64,000 nt of DNA, taken from assembly GCF_004137245.1 (NCBI RefSeq), contig NZ_SDWS01000001.1, forward strand, positions 434,001 through 498,000. The letters are read 5' to 3'. The stretch comes from Nocardioides glacieisoli. GTDB taxonomy: Bacteria > Actinomycetota > Actinomycetes > Propionibacteriales > Nocardioidaceae. Shown here one piece after another: positions 16,363 to 25,618 of this stretch; within the stretch, counting starts at the first letter, position 1, and each line of letters begins with the position of its first letter. Position numbers and translations under genes: made by a program. The notes under the pieces are model-generated. The model saw only the letters and a list, made by a program, of their open reading frames with translations. It did no database searches and had not been told where the DNA came from.

Positions 16363-16368
16363 TAGGTT
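16363..16368 (+). promoter_or_regulatory. -10 box of leaderless promoter for SIMPL protein
   Basis: TAGGTT, 7 nt before the ATG at 16376. Confidence 0.55.
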
Positions 16369-16375
16369 GGGGTCC

Positions 16376-17002
16376 ATGCCTCCCGAGCCCGACCTCTACA
16401 CCGTCACCGTGACCGGGACCGGCACCAGCCGGGTTCACCCGGACAGTGCCATCACCCGCCTCGGCGTGGTCGGGCGTGGCGCCGGGGTCGCGGAGGCGTA
16501 CGACGCCATGACCGCCGCCGCGGCGACCCTCGTCGAGGTCGCCGGGCGCCACACCGAGGAGCGCCGCATCGGCTCCACCGGCGTCTCGGTGTGGCCGTGG
16601 CACGACCACTCCGGGGTGCGCGACGGCTACGAGGCCCGGCACTCCTTCTCGATCGGTTGCGCTGACCTCGCGGCTGCGGGGGCGATGCTCGGGGAGCTCG
16701 CAGCGGAAGTCGGCGACGCGCTGGTCGTCGACGGGGTCGGGCTCGAGGTCACCCAGGACCACGGAGCCGGCGCCGCGGCTCGCGAGGCGGCCTTCCAGGA
16801 TGCGCGGGAGCGCGCGGCGGCGCTGGCCAGGATGGCGGGCGCCGGCCTCGGCGCGGTGCAGACGATCGTGGAGGGCGAGGTCGCTCCCGGTCCCGGCCCG
16901 ATGCCGAAGATGGCGATGATGCGCGACGCCGGCGGCGGTCTCGAGCCGGGCGAGGCCTCGGTCACCGTCTCCATCACGACGGTGTGGGAGCTCGTCTACT
17001 GA
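16376..17002 (+). CDS. SIMPL (DUF541) domain protein
   Basis: 208 aa. The N-terminus (VTVTGTGTSRVHPDSAITRLGV) and the C-terminus (GEASVTVSITTVWEL) are the conserved edges of the SIMPL domain, and the middle carries the helical DARERAAALARMAGAGLG segment. No signal peptide is seen, unlike many periplasmic homologues. The family is linked to outer-surface or oxidative-stress phenotypes, but the biochemical function is unknown. The ATG at 16376 is chosen from the -10 spacing. The gene ends before the mirrored 17-bp repeat cluster. Confidence 0.85.
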   Translation: MPPEPDLYTVTVTGTGTSRVHPDSAITRLGVVGRGAGVAEAYDAMTAAAATLVEVAGRHTEERRIGSTGVSVWPWHDHSGVRDGYEARHSFSIGCADLAAAGAMLGELAAEVGDALVVDGVGLEVTQDHGAGAAAREAAFQDARERAAALARMAGAGLGAVQTIVEGEVAPGPGPMPKMAMMRDAGGGLEPGEASVTVSITTVWELVY

Positions 17003-17012
17003 TCCCGTCGCT

Positions 17013-17129
17013 GGGTGGCGGCCTACGACGTCCGGCTGGTCGTGGGTGGCGGCATACGACATCCGCGAGGGGCGGATCGTTGTCGTATGCCGCCACCCAG
17101 GGGCCGGAGCGTGTCGTATGCCGCCACCC
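17013..17129. repeat. Four mirrored 17-bp repeats forming a long cruciform
   Basis: Unit GGGTGGCGGCATACGAC occurs at 17013-17029 (one mismatch) and 17044-17060; its reverse complement occurs at 17082-17098 and 17113-17129. Spacing is 31 bp on both arms. The inner pair closes a 17-bp perfect stem that continues with ATCCGC/GCGGAT. It lies between convergent genes and is likely a two-way terminator. Confidence 0.85.
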
Positions 17130-17143
17130 GGGTGAGAGCCGCC

Positions 17144-18445
17144 TCAGGCCCTTCCGACCACCTCGGCCACCAGCGCGGCGCTCAGCCCCGCGAACGGCAA
17201 CCCCGACCCGGTCGTCGCGTGCGCACCGGCGGTGAGCACGCCCTCGATCGGCGTGCGCGGGCCGAGACGGCTGCGCGCGGTGCGCGACCCCTGCCACTGC
17301 ACGCCGTGGGGGGAGCCGCCCCACCGCTCGACGAGGTCGCGCGGACTGCGGTCGACGCGGGCCACGACCTGGCGGCGTACGTCGATCCCGTGCCGCGCGA
17401 GGGCGGTGAGGACGTCCTCGGCGATCCGGCCGCGGGCGAGCACGGTCCAGGCCGTCCCACCGTCGGGTGCGCGGCCGCCGGTGCGCACCACGAGCAGCGG
17501 GTCACCGTGCAGCACCACCTCGTGCGGCAGGTCGGGCACATCACCCTCCAGACCGACGTGGCACACCACCGGCGGGATCGCGGGCATCGTGCGTCGGACG
17601 TAGGACGCCAGGGCCGGCAGTCGTCGCGGGTCGATCGCAACGACGACGTGGTCGGCGGGCAGCTCACCTGCCCCGGTGCGTACGCCGGACACGCGGCCGC
17701 CGGCGACCACGAGGTCGACGGCCGGGGTGCCGGTCAACACGGTGACGCCGCGCAGTGCCAGCCGCTCGGCCATGGCCGTGCCGAGCGCCGCGAGCCCGCC
17801 GGGCACGGTCCACGCCCCGAAGCGCTGCTCGAGGTAGACGTCGACCCCGGCGAAGACCGGGACGTCGCGCAGGTCGTGACCGTCCATCACGAGCCGGTGC
17901 CCGGCGACGAGCCGCAGCCGCTCGTCGCGGAACGTCCGCCGCAGCCGCTTCTCGAGCGACTCGCGCGCACCGAGCAGCGCGGTCAGCTCGCGGGGCGCGA
18001 CGACGTCGTCGAAGGGCCGCTCGAACCATTCCTTGCGCAGCAGCTCCCAGGTCTCGCCGTACGCCGCGACGTGGTCGACCCACTGCTGGCCGAGACCCGC
18101 ACCGAGGCCGTCGACCGCGGCGAGCTGGGCGGCTCGGGAGGCGCCGGGGAGTCGGAGTGACGAGCCGTCCGCGAAGCGGTGCTCGCGCACGAGGTCGAGC
18201 GGCTGGAGGTCGACCTCGCGCTCGAGCGGGCGCCCGGACTTGCGGAAGAGGTCGCGGATGACCGCGGGCAGCAGGGTGCTCGTGGGTCCGGCGTCCCAGG
18301 CGAAGCCGTCGAGCCCGACGGTGCTGAGCGCGCCGCCGAGGGTGTCGGCCTGCTCGAGCAGGGTGACGTCGTGCCCGAGCTTGGCGAGTCGCGCTGCCGC
18401 GGCCATGCCACCAAAGCCGCCGCCGACCACCACCACTCGAGCCAC
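17144..18445 (-). CDS. FAD-dependent oxidoreductase, phytoene desaturase-like
   Basis: 433 aa, cytosolic or membrane-associated. The N-terminal Rossmann FAD site is clear (RVVVVGGGFGGMAAAARLA, then the LLEQADTLGGALSTVG motif of the CrtI/amine oxidase group), and the C-terminal FAD contact is in LTAGAHATTGSGLPFAGLS. CrtI-type enzymes dehydrogenate or isomerise polyprenyl chains, and a polyprenyl synthase lies 2 kb away. However, no phytoene synthase is in the window, so a carotenoid role is only possible. The GTG start follows a TAGGGT box by 6 nt. Confidence 0.82.
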   Translation of the reverse strand: MARVVVVGGGFGGMAAAARLAKLGHDVTLLEQADTLGGALSTVGLDGFAWDAGPTSTLLPAVIRDLFRKSGRPLEREVDLQPLDLVREHRFADGSSLRLPGASRAAQLAAVDGLGAGLGQQWVDHVAAYGETWELLRKEWFERPFDDVVAPRELTALLGARESLEKRLRRTFRDERLRLVAGHRLVMDGHDLRDVPVFAGVDVYLEQRFGAWTVPGGLAALGTAMAERLALRGVTVLTGTPAVDLVVAGGRVSGVRTGAGELPADHVVVAIDPRRLPALASYVRRTMPAIPPVVCHVGLEGDVPDLPHEVVLHGDPLLVVRTGGRAPDGGTAWTVLARGRIAEDVLTALARHGIDVRRQVVARVDRSPRDLVERWGGSPHGVQWQGSRTARSRLGPRTPIEGVLTAGAHATTGSGLPFAGLSAALVAEVVGRA

Positions 18446-18451
18446 GGGGGA

Positions 18452-18457
18452 ACCCTA
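18452..18457 (-). promoter_or_regulatory. -10 box of leaderless promoter for CrtI-like oxidoreductase
   Basis: TAGGGT on the minus strand, 6 nt before the GTG at 18445, just downstream of the DUF4126 stop. Confidence 0.5.
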
Positions 18458-18461
18458 GGGG

Positions 18462-19052
18462 CTAGGCGGTCTGGTGGATCGGGCCCTTCTTCTTCCAGCG
18501 ACGCCAACCCCGCCTGATCAGCCGCCCGACGAAGAACAGCATCACCAGGCCGAGCAGGAGCAGCACGCCCGCGATCGCGGCCGCGGCCTGGGGGTTCTCC
18601 AGGGCGAACCACACGACCCCGAGCACGGCGACGTCCTCGGTGAGGCTGGCCAGGATGTTGCTCGCCGGCTCGGGCGAGGAGTTGATGGCGAGGCGTCCAC
18701 CCGCCTTGACCAGGTGGCTGAGCAGCGCCGTCCCACCGCCCACGACGCCCAGGACCGCCTGGTCGAGCGAGGAGGCGTCACCCGCGAGGAGCACGCCGAT
18801 GACGGCGCCGGCGGTCGGCCGGATGGCGGTGGAGATCGCGTCCCACGTGGAGTCGATGTAGGGGATCTTGTCGGCGATGAACTCCATCGCGTAGAGGAAG
18901 CCCGCCACCGCCAGCACGTCCCAGCGTCCCAGCGCGTCGGGGATCTCCGCGAACGACCCGACCCGGTCGCCGATGCCCAGCACCAGGACGACCAGGTAGG
19001 CGTTGATGCCGCTCGCCCAACCGCTGGAGAAGGTCAGCGCCAGGGCGTCCAT
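18462..19052 (-). CDS. DUF4126 membrane protein
   Basis: 196 aa integral membrane protein of unknown function. Several hydrophobic segments are visible: INAYLVVLVLGIGDRVG near residue 14, the GAVIGVLLAGDAS region near 85, and a C-terminal helix AIAGVLLLLGLVMLFFVG followed by a basic tail (RRGWRRWKKK). The sequence FIADKIPYIDSTWDAISTAI is the conserved DUF4126 signature. Its start overlaps the stop of the YbaK gene (TGATG), so the two are translationally coupled. Confidence 0.82.
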   Translation of the reverse strand: MDALALTFSSGWASGINAYLVVLVLGIGDRVGSFAEIPDALGRWDVLAVAGFLYAMEFIADKIPYIDSTWDAISTAIRPTAGAVIGVLLAGDASSLDQAVLGVVGGGTALLSHLVKAGGRLAINSSPEPASNILASLTEDVAVLGVVWFALENPQAAAAIAGVLLLLGLVMLFFVGRLIRRGWRRWKKKGPIHQTA

Positions 19053-19549
19053 CAGTCGGTCCCTTCCTGGCTCTCCGTCTCGACGTCCACCTCGACGGCG
19101 CCGGTCATCTCGACCAGCTCGTCGTAGGTCGTCGAGAACACCGCGGCCGGGTGGCCGGCGGCCGCCCACACCACCGGGTGCTGCCGCAGCCACGGGTCGA
19201 TCCAGGTGCGGACCGGCGCCGGGTGGTCGAGGGGGGAGACCCCGCCGATGACCTGCCCGGTGTGACGGCGTACGAACTCGGGGTCCGCGCGCGTGAGCCG
19301 CGCGACGCCGATGCGCTCCGCGACGGCGGCGGTGTCGACGCGGTGTGCGCCCGAGGTCAGGATCAGGACCGGCTCGCCCTCGGCGTCGAAGAGCAGGCTG
19401 TTGGCGATGGCGCCGACCTCACACCCGAGCGCCGCCGCGGCAAGTGCGGCAGTGTGGGCGCTGTCGGGCAGGATGACCACGTCGCCCGTCCCGCCGAGCC
19501 GGGTGTGCTCGCCTCGAAATGAGGTGATGGATGCGTGCTCGATCGACAT
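19052..19549 (-). CDS. YbaK/aminoacyl-tRNA deacylase-domain protein
   Basis: 165 aa single-domain member of the YbaK/ProRS-INS superfamily, which hydrolyses mischarged tRNAs. Landmarks are CEVGAIANSLLFD near residue 43 and GGVSPLDHPAPVRTWID near residue 100, where the conserved Gly-x-Ser-Pro forms the substrate loop. It differs from the second YbaK protein at 62554-63045 and probably has another tRNA preference; which one cannot be told here. The ATG at 19549 follows a TAGGCT box by 6 nt and leads a two-gene unit with DUF4126. Confidence 0.88.
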   Translation of the reverse strand: MSIEHASITSFRGEHTRLGGTGDVVILPDSAHTAALAAAALGCEVGAIANSLLFDAEGEPVLILTSGAHRVDTAAVAERIGVARLTRADPEFVRRHTGQVIGGVSPLDHPAPVRTWIDPWLRQHPVVWAAAGHPAAVFSTTYDELVEMTGAVEVDVETESQEGTD

Positions 19550-19555
19550 GGTGCG

Positions 19556-19561
19556 AGCCTA
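19556..19561 (-). promoter_or_regulatory. -10 box of leaderless promoter for YbaK-DUF4126 unit
   Basis: TAGGCT on the minus strand, 6 nt before the ATG at 19549. Confidence 0.55.
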
Positions 19562-19594
19562 GCGACGACAACGACGAACCTCAGGGAGTGATGG

Positions 19595-20059
19595 ATGGCG
19601 CGCGACGTGCCCGGGTCAGTGGTCAACGCCGTGCGGGTGCTGGTCCTCATCGTGGCGACCTCGGCCGTGATCACGCAGCTGATCTGGCTGCTGCGCGACG
19701 ACGTCATCCTCGGGTGGGCGGAGGGCAACCCGTCGGCCCAGGAGATCCTGGCCCAGGGTGGCATCGACCAGCTCCGCGACAGCCCGATCGTCCCCGGCTT
19801 CGTGGCGCTGGCCGTCGTGGCCTTCGTCGGCTTCGCCCTCCTCGCCGTGGTGCTCGGCTCGTTCTTCAAGGGCGGCCACGCGTGGACCCGTCCCGTGCTC
19901 ACGGCGACCGCCGGCATCGGCGTGCTCGTCGGCGCGGTGTGCATCGACAACCAGCTGCCGGTGATCTTTTCGGTGCTCTCGGCGCTCGTCATCGTCGAGG
20001 GGCTGGTGCTCTCCTACTTCCTCTGGAAGCGCGAGACCACGTCCTACCTGCGCGACTGA
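19595..20059 (+). CDS. Four-helix membrane protein, DUF2975-like
   Basis: 154 aa protein with four predicted membrane helices, at residues ~11-31, ~66-90, ~102-122 and ~126-146. The arrangement, with a short loop holding FFKGGHAWTRPVL between helices 2 and 3, resembles the DUF2975 family, but I hold that assignment loosely. Function is unknown. The ATG follows CAGGGAGTG. The gene ends 31 bp before the SOS promoter and seems monocistronic. Confidence 0.65.
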   Translation: MARDVPGSVVNAVRVLVLIVATSAVITQLIWLLRDDVILGWAEGNPSAQEILAQGGIDQLRDSPIVPGFVALAVVAFVGFALLAVVLGSFFKGGHAWTRPVLTATAGIGVLVGAVCIDNQLPVIFSVLSALVIVEGLVLSYFLWKRETTSYLRD

Positions 20060-20090
20060 CGCATCTTCTCCCCACATCCGCCCGGCGCTC

Positions 20091-20121
20091 TTGACGCGCT
20101 GTCGGTGCCGGGGAGTACGGT
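20091..20121 (+). promoter_or_regulatory. Promoter of the LexA-controlled operon
   Basis: TTGACG (20091-20096) and TACGGT (20116-20121), 19 bp apart. The predicted transcription start near 20128 falls at the edge of the LexA box, so repressor binding would block it. The leader then holds an 8-bp perfect hairpin (20150-20157 with 20185-20192). Confidence 0.6.
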
Positions 20122-20130
20122 TCGTGGTGT

Positions 20131-20146
20131 TCGAACAGATGTTCGA
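20131..20146 (+). promoter_or_regulatory. LexA (SOS) box
   Basis: TCGAACAGATGTTCGA is a perfect match to the actinobacterial LexA consensus TCGAAC-N4-GTTCGA. It lies 9 bp downstream of the -10 and upstream of DUF6504, HEPN and dnaE2, implying DNA-damage induction of that operon. Confidence 0.93.
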
Positions 20147-20249
20147 TGCGACCCGGGTGGCGGTGACCTCGACCCCCACCTCCGCCCGGGTCGGCCGGGG
20201 TCGACGGATGCGCAGGACGAGCCTGCCCAGGGTGCAGTGGAGGAGCGCG

Positions 20250-20576
20250 ATGAGGCAGTACGACGACCCCGTCGAGGTGCGACGTGGAGAGGCCGAGGAC
20301 CCCGACCAGTTCCTGTGGCGCGGGAGGTTGTGGAAGGTGCGCGCGGTCGTCGCGCACTGGGTGGAGACCGGGCCGTGGTGGCAGGGCGCCACCTCGTCGT
20401 CCACGTCGACCTCCGGGCGCGACGGGACGACGACCGACCTCGTCGCCGAGCGCGAGCTGTGGCGCGTCGAGGCCGGTCGGGGGCTGCAGCCCGCTGACGC
20501 CGAGGGCTACGGCGTGTTCGACCTGTCCTTCGACTGGACCGACGGGCGCTGGCAGCTCGTCGGCTGCCAGGACTGA
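20250..20576 (+). CDS. DUF6504 family protein, first gene of the SOS operon
   Basis: 108 aa protein of unknown function. The conserved part is RQYDDPVEVRRGE at the start, the FLWRGRLWKVRAVVAHW strand pair near residue 28 and the aromatic FDLSFDWTDGRWQLV at the end. Related short proteins are found beside error-prone polymerases in Actinobacteria, which fits its place under a LexA box. The ATG at 20250 is chosen because GGAGG stands 7 nt upstream and no family sequence precedes it. It is 7 bp from the next gene. Confidence 0.75.
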   Translation: MRQYDDPVEVRRGEAEDPDQFLWRGRLWKVRAVVAHWVETGPWWQGATSSSTSTSGRDGTTTDLVAERELWRVEAGRGLQPADAEGYGVFDLSFDWTDGRWQLVGCQD

Positions 20577-20583
20577 GGGGGAG

Positions 20584-21009
20584 ATGTCCATGTCTGCGAT
20601 GCCTGCTCCGGGACCCCACATGCTGCCCGCCACCGCGCACTCCTACCTCGAGCGCTCGGCCACCTCGCTGCGCGACGCGATCACGGCGCGCGACGTGCCC
20701 ACCCGCTATGCCTGTGCCCACGTCGCGGCCCTGTGCGCGGCCGCGGCACTGCTCGCAGCACGCGCCAGGCCCGCACCCCGCGGACGGCGCCAGAAGAACG
20801 CGTGGGTCCTGCTTGCCGAGGTCGCTCCCGAGCTGTCGGAGTGGGCGAGCTTCTTCGCCGCCGGGGCCGCCAAGCGGGCGGCGGCGGAGGCCGGGTCGAC
20901 GCGCGCGGTGTCCGAGCGCGAGGCCGACGACCTGGTCCGCGACGCCGACCGGTTCCTGGCCGTCATCGAGCAGGCGCTCGGGCTGGTGCCGCACGCCAGC
21001 GTGGCGTGA
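20584..21009 (+). CDS. SAV_6107-type HEPN-domain protein
   Basis: 141 aa all-helical protein. Family features are YLERSATSLRDAITARD near residue 18, RYACAHVAALCAAAALLAARARP near residue 40 and the C-terminal LVRDADRFLAVIEQALGL helix. HEPN proteins are often RNases with an Rx4-6H motif; RYACAH formally fits Rx4H, but it lies in an early helix, so catalysis is unproven. Position between DUF6504 and dnaE2 (1 bp gap to the latter) makes it part of the damage-inducible operon. GAGGGGGAG precedes the ATG. Confidence 0.8.
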   Translation: MSMSAMPAPGPHMLPATAHSYLERSATSLRDAITARDVPTRYACAHVAALCAAAALLAARARPAPRGRRQKNAWVLLAEVAPELSEWASFFAAGAAKRAAAEAGSTRAVSEREADDLVRDADRFLAVIEQALGLVPHASVA

Positions 21010-21010
21010 G

Positions 21011-24000
21011 GTGGCACCGGACCCCTTCGTCCACCTCCATGTCGCCTCCGGCTTCTCGCTGCAGTACGGCGCCTCCCACCCGCACGTGCTCGTCGAGCGG
21101 GCTGCGGAGCAGGAGATGGACACGCTCGCGCTGACCGACCGCGACGGCACCTACGGTGCGGTGCGGTTCGTCCGGGCCGCACGGCGCGCCGGGATCCGGC
21201 CGGTGCTCGGCGTCGAGCTGGCGGTCGCGCCGGCGTCGCGACCGGGAGTGGCCCCCGGCCCCTCCCGTCGTACGCCGGTGCGCGGGGGAGAGGCGCGCGA
21301 CCTGCCGCTGCAGCAGGGTGGCAGCGGCCGGGTGACCTTCCTGGCCAGCGGCAAGCCCGGGTGGGCCGCGCTGTGCCGGATGGTCTCCTCGGTCCACCTG
21401 TCCGGCGATCGGGGGCAGCCGGTCGCCACCGTCGACCTGCTGGCGCCCCACCTGGCGGGTGGCGACGTCGTGGTGCTCCTGGGCCCGGCCACCGAGCTCG
21501 GTGTCGCCGCGACCCGTCGCCGCGACGACCTCGCCCTGGCGGCGATCGCGCCGTGGCGCGAGGTCGTGCCGCGGGAGAACCTAGTGGTCGAGCTGATCTC
21601 CCACCGGCTCGGCGGCCGGCGGGGGCAGTGGGGGCCGGGCACGTCGCCCCACGCGGCGCGGATGGCCGGCATCGCCCGCACCGCCGGGCTCGCCACCGTC
21701 CTGACCAACGCCGTGCGCTACGCCGACCGCTTCGACGCGCCGACCATCGACGTCCTCGACGCCTCACGTCGCCTGGTGCCGCTCGGGTCGACCCACCTGC
21801 GCGACGTCGGGCCGACCGGGAGCCGGGGCAACGCGGAGGGGTTCCTCAAGTCCGGCAAGCAGATGCACGAGGTCGCCGAGGAGGTCTGCCGCCTCTCCGG
21901 GCTCGGCGACAGCGGCCCGGAGGCCCGGCGGCTGCTCGCACGCACCCGCGCCGTCGCGGACCGGTGTGCCCTCGACCCCCGCAGCGACCTCGGCATCGGC
22001 GAGGTGCACTTCCCGGAGTTCCAGCTCTCGGACGCGCGAGCTCCCTCCGCGGACCTCGCGCTCCGGCAGCGCTGCGAGGCCGGGATCGGCCGGCGCTACG
22101 GCGGCGGACCGAAGGCGGTGGTCTGGAAGCGCCTCGACGACGAGCTCGAGACGATCCGCGCGCTGGGCTACGCGTCCTACTTCCTCACCGTCGCCGACGT
22201 CACCGACATGGTGGGGGAGATGGGCATCCGCCGGGCCGCGCGCGGGTCCGGGGCCGGCAGCGTCGTCAACTACCTGCTCGGGATCTCCGGGGTCGACCCT
22301 GTGCGCCACGGCCTGCTGATGGAGCGGTTCCTCTCCACGCGGCGCGCATCGCTGCCCGACATCGACGTCGACGTCGAGTCGGCGCGGCGCGAGGAGGTCT
22401 ACCGCGCGATCCTCGACCGCTACGGCGGCGAGCGCTGCGCGGCGGTCTCGATGATGGACACCTACCGGGTCCGCCACGCGGTGCGCGACGTCGGCGCCGC
22501 GCTCGGCATGCCGCCGGGGGAGATCGACGCCATCGCCAAGGCGTTCCCCCACATCCGCGCCCGCGACGCCCGGCACGCGTTGCGCGACCTGCCCGAGCTG
22601 CGCGTGAGCGGTCTCGGCGACGACGGGCTCGACCACTTCTTCGGCCTGGTCGAGCGCCTCGACGGCCTGCCCCGCCACATCGCGATGCACCCGTGCGGGG
22701 TGCTGCTCTCCGACGACACCCTCCTCGACCGCACGCCGGTCGAGGCGTCGTGGGCAGGCTTCCCGATGAGCCAGTTCGACAAGGACGACGTCGAGGAGCT
22801 CGGGCTGCTCAAGCTCGACGTGCTCGGCATCCGGATGCAGTCCGCGATGGCCCACGCGGTCGCCGAGGTCGAGCGGGTCGACGGCGTCCGCATCGACCTC
22901 GACGACGAGGAGCAGGTCCCCTTCGACGACGCCACGACCTACGACCTGATCAGCAGCGCGAAGACCCTCGGCGTCTTCCAGATCGAGTCGCCCGGCCAGC
23001 GCGAGCTCGTCGGCAAGTCCGGCATCGAGAGCTTCGACGACATCATCACCGACATCTCGCTCTTCCGGCCGGGACCGGTGAAGAGCGACATGATCACCCC
23101 CTACCTCGAGGTCAAGCAGGGGTGGACGACCGCGCGCTACCTCCATCCCGACCTGCGCCCGATCCTCGAGCAGACCCGTGGCGTGGTGGTCTTCCACGAG
23201 CAGGTCATCGAGATGATCGCGACGTTCGGCGGTGTCACCAACGCCGAGGGCGACGAGAAGCGTCGCTCCCTCGGCAGCACGGACGGGATGGCCGAGACGC
23301 GCGCCTGGTTCTTCCCCCGTGCCCTGACGCAGGGCTACGAGCTCGCCCTGGTCGAGCAGGTGTGGAAGGTGCTGGAGGCCTTCGCCTCGTTCGGCTTCTG
23401 CAAGGCCCATGCCGCCGCCTTCGCCCTCCCGACCTACCAGTCGGCGTGGCTCAAGGCGCACTGGCCGGCGCACTTCCTCTCCGGCGTGCTCACCCACGAC
23501 CCCGGCATGTACCCCAAGCGGCTGATCCTCGACGACGCCCGCCAGCTCGGCGTCGGGGTCCTCGGGCTCGACGTCAACGCGAGCGCGTCGTCCTACGTCG
23601 TCGAGCGGGGCAGCACGGACGATGGCCACGCGATCCGGCTCTCGCTCACCGACGTGAAGGGGATCAGCGAGGCGGAGGTCGCGCGGATCGTCGAGGCCCG
23701 CGCAGGCGGCCCTTACGTCTCCCTCTCCGACTTCTTCCACCGCGCCCGGGTCTCGCGACCGGTGCTCGAGCGGCTGGTGCTGGCCGGGGGCTTCGACGGG
23801 GTCTACGGCATCGGGGCGCGCGACCACGCGGTGCACCGGCGCGACCGCGTGACGCGACGCGACCTGCTGCTCCAGGTCGCCGAGCTCGACCTCCACGCCC
23901 GGTCACTCGACCGGGCGTCGCGTGCCCGAGGACGCGGGCCGGTGGGCCGTCGGGCGCCGCTGCCGGCGACCGCCACCGCCACGGAGGCGGCCGCGCGCAA

Positions 24001-24828
24001 CAGCACCGACCCCGGCGTGCGCGAGTCGTCCGCCCCGGTCGAGCGGCACGTCCTGGCCGACGGCGGCGTCTGGGCGCGGGCAGCCGCGCAGTCGCGCGCC
24101 GCCCGTCCGGTGGCGGAGGCCGAGTCGGTGCAGCTCACGCTGCGATTGGGCGACGAACCGGGCGAGCCGGGGGAGCGGCCCTCCGGCCTGCCCGAGATGA
24201 CCACCCTCGAGCGGATGCGCGCGGAGCTGGAGATCCTCGGCCTCGACGTCAGCCAGCACGTCGTGGCCACCTACGACCCGTTCCTCGACGCCCTCGGGGT
24301 GACCCGGAGCCGCGACCTGCTGCGCCGCCGCAGCCGGTCCGAGCTGCTCGTCGCAGGGGTCAAGGTCGCCACCCAGACTCCGCCGATCCGGTCCGGACGA
24401 CGGGTCGTGTTCCTGACCGTCGACGACGGCACGGGTTTCCGGTCGACGCGACGTTCTTCGAGGACGCCCAGGGCCCCTACGCCTCGACGGTCTTCTCGTC
24501 CTGGCTGCTGCTCGTGCGCGGTGAGCTGCGACGCACCGGCCGCCGCGGGGTCTCGGTCCGCGCCACCGGCGCGTGGGAGCTGCCGGTGCTGCACGAGCTG
24601 TGGCAGCGCGGCCGCACGAGCGACGAGGGTCTCGAGCTGGTGCGTGCCGAGCTCGCCCGCCGGCCCGCGCAACCCGCGGACAGCGGCGGAGAGCCGGCGC
24701 AGCGCCGGGTGCTGACCCACTCCAGCGGCTTCCAGCTCTCGCCCTACGCCGACGTGAAGCCCGCCGGCGAGGCCGTGCAGGACGTCGCCCGCAAGCTCTG
24801 GCACCGCAGTCCGGGGAGCCCGGGATGA
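21011..24828 (+). pseudogene. dnaE2: Error-prone DNA polymerase DnaE2 with a C-terminal frameshift
   Basis: SOS-induced translesion replicase. The PHP domain opens at FVHLHVASGFSLQYGASHPH, lacking some metal ligands of active PHP domains. The polymerase catalytic Asp pair is in LPDIDVDVES near residue 447, and RAARGSGAGSVVNYLLG and FGFCKAHAAAFALPTYQSAW are family blocks. Frame 2 reads normally to VDDGTGF (24439); the homologous continuation VDATFFEDAQGPYASTVF then reads in the next frame from 24442 to the stop at 24828. A one-base loss or two-base gain near 24437-24441 explains it; unshifted, translation ends at 24715 with about 92 foreign residues replacing the OB-fold. Real mutation or sequencing error cannot be decided here. 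The GTG start sits 1 bp after the HEPN stop. Confidence 0.88.
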
Positions 24829-24852
24829 CACACCGCGCCCGGAAGCTCCCAC

Positions 24853-24858
24853 TAGGGT
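24853..24858 (+). promoter_or_regulatory. -10 box of leaderless promoter for methyltransferase
   Basis: TAGGGT, 7 nt before the ATG at 24866. It shows that the last two genes of the module can be expressed without the LexA promoter. Confidence 0.5.
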
Positions 24859-24865
24859 TGCCCGC

Positions 24866-25600
24866 ATGGCCCAGCCCTCCGCCAGCGACCGCCGCCACTC
24901 CGTCCGCACCGGCGTGGCGTGGGACGGCGTACGCGCGGTGCTGGACGACGCCGGCGCGCAGGCCCGCATCGTCGACGTCGGTGGCGGCACCGGCGGGTTC
25001 GCGGTTCCCCTGGCCGAGCTCGGTCACCGGGTGCAGGTCATCGACCCGAGCCCGGACGCACTCGCCTCGCTCGACCGACGCGCCCGCGAGCGCGGCGTCG
25101 CCGACCTGGTCACCGGCCAGCAGGGCGACCTGGCCGACCTGGCGAGCCTGGTCGACGAGGCCGACCTGGTGCTCTGCCACGGCGTGCTGGAGATGGTCGA
25201 CGACCCCGCTGCCTCGCTCGGGGCGATCGCCGGCGTGCTCCGGCCCGGTGGCCACCTCAGCCTGCTCGTCGCCCAACGCCACGCGGCCGTCGTCGCGCGG
25301 GCGATGGCCGGCCACTTCCAGGCGGCCCGCGAGCTCCTCGACGGGGACGCCCAGGTGGGTGGGTCTGGCCGGGGCGGACGCCGCTTCACCCACGACGAGG
25401 TCACCGCGCTCCTCGCGACCGCCGGGCTGCAGCCGACCTCCGTCCAGGCGGTGCGGGTCTTCGCCGACCTGGTCCCGGGCAACCTCCTCGACCTCGAGCC
25501 GGGCGCAACCGCAGCGCTCGTGGATCTCGAGCGCGCCGTCGCCACGCGCCCCGAGTACCTCCCGCTCGCGGCGCAGCTGCACGTCATCGCCCGCCGCTGA
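24866..25600 (+). CDS. Class I SAM-dependent methyltransferase
   Basis: 244 aa. Motif I is VDVGGGTGGFAVPLAELG near residue 36, the acidic end of strand 2 is VQVIDPSP, and motif IV is ADLVLCHGVLEMVDDP near residue 105, followed by GVLRPGGHLSLLVA. The pattern resembles the CmoM-like tRNA methyltransferase group, but substrate assignment is uncertain. It lies between dnaE2 and dinB; the -10 box 7 nt before the ATG suggests a separate transcript continuing into dinB, which starts 18 bp after its stop. Confidence 0.82.
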   Translation: MAQPSASDRRHSVRTGVAWDGVRAVLDDAGAQARIVDVGGGTGGFAVPLAELGHRVQVIDPSPDALASLDRRARERGVADLVTGQQGDLADLASLVDEADLVLCHGVLEMVDDPAASLGAIAGVLRPGGHLSLLVAQRHAAVVARAMAGHFQAARELLDGDAQVGGSGRGGRRFTHDEVTALLATAGLQPTSVQAVRVFADLVPGNLLDLEPGATAALVDLERAVATRPEYLPLAAQLHVIARR

Positions 25601-25618
25601 CCCGCGCCGGCGGCCGCG

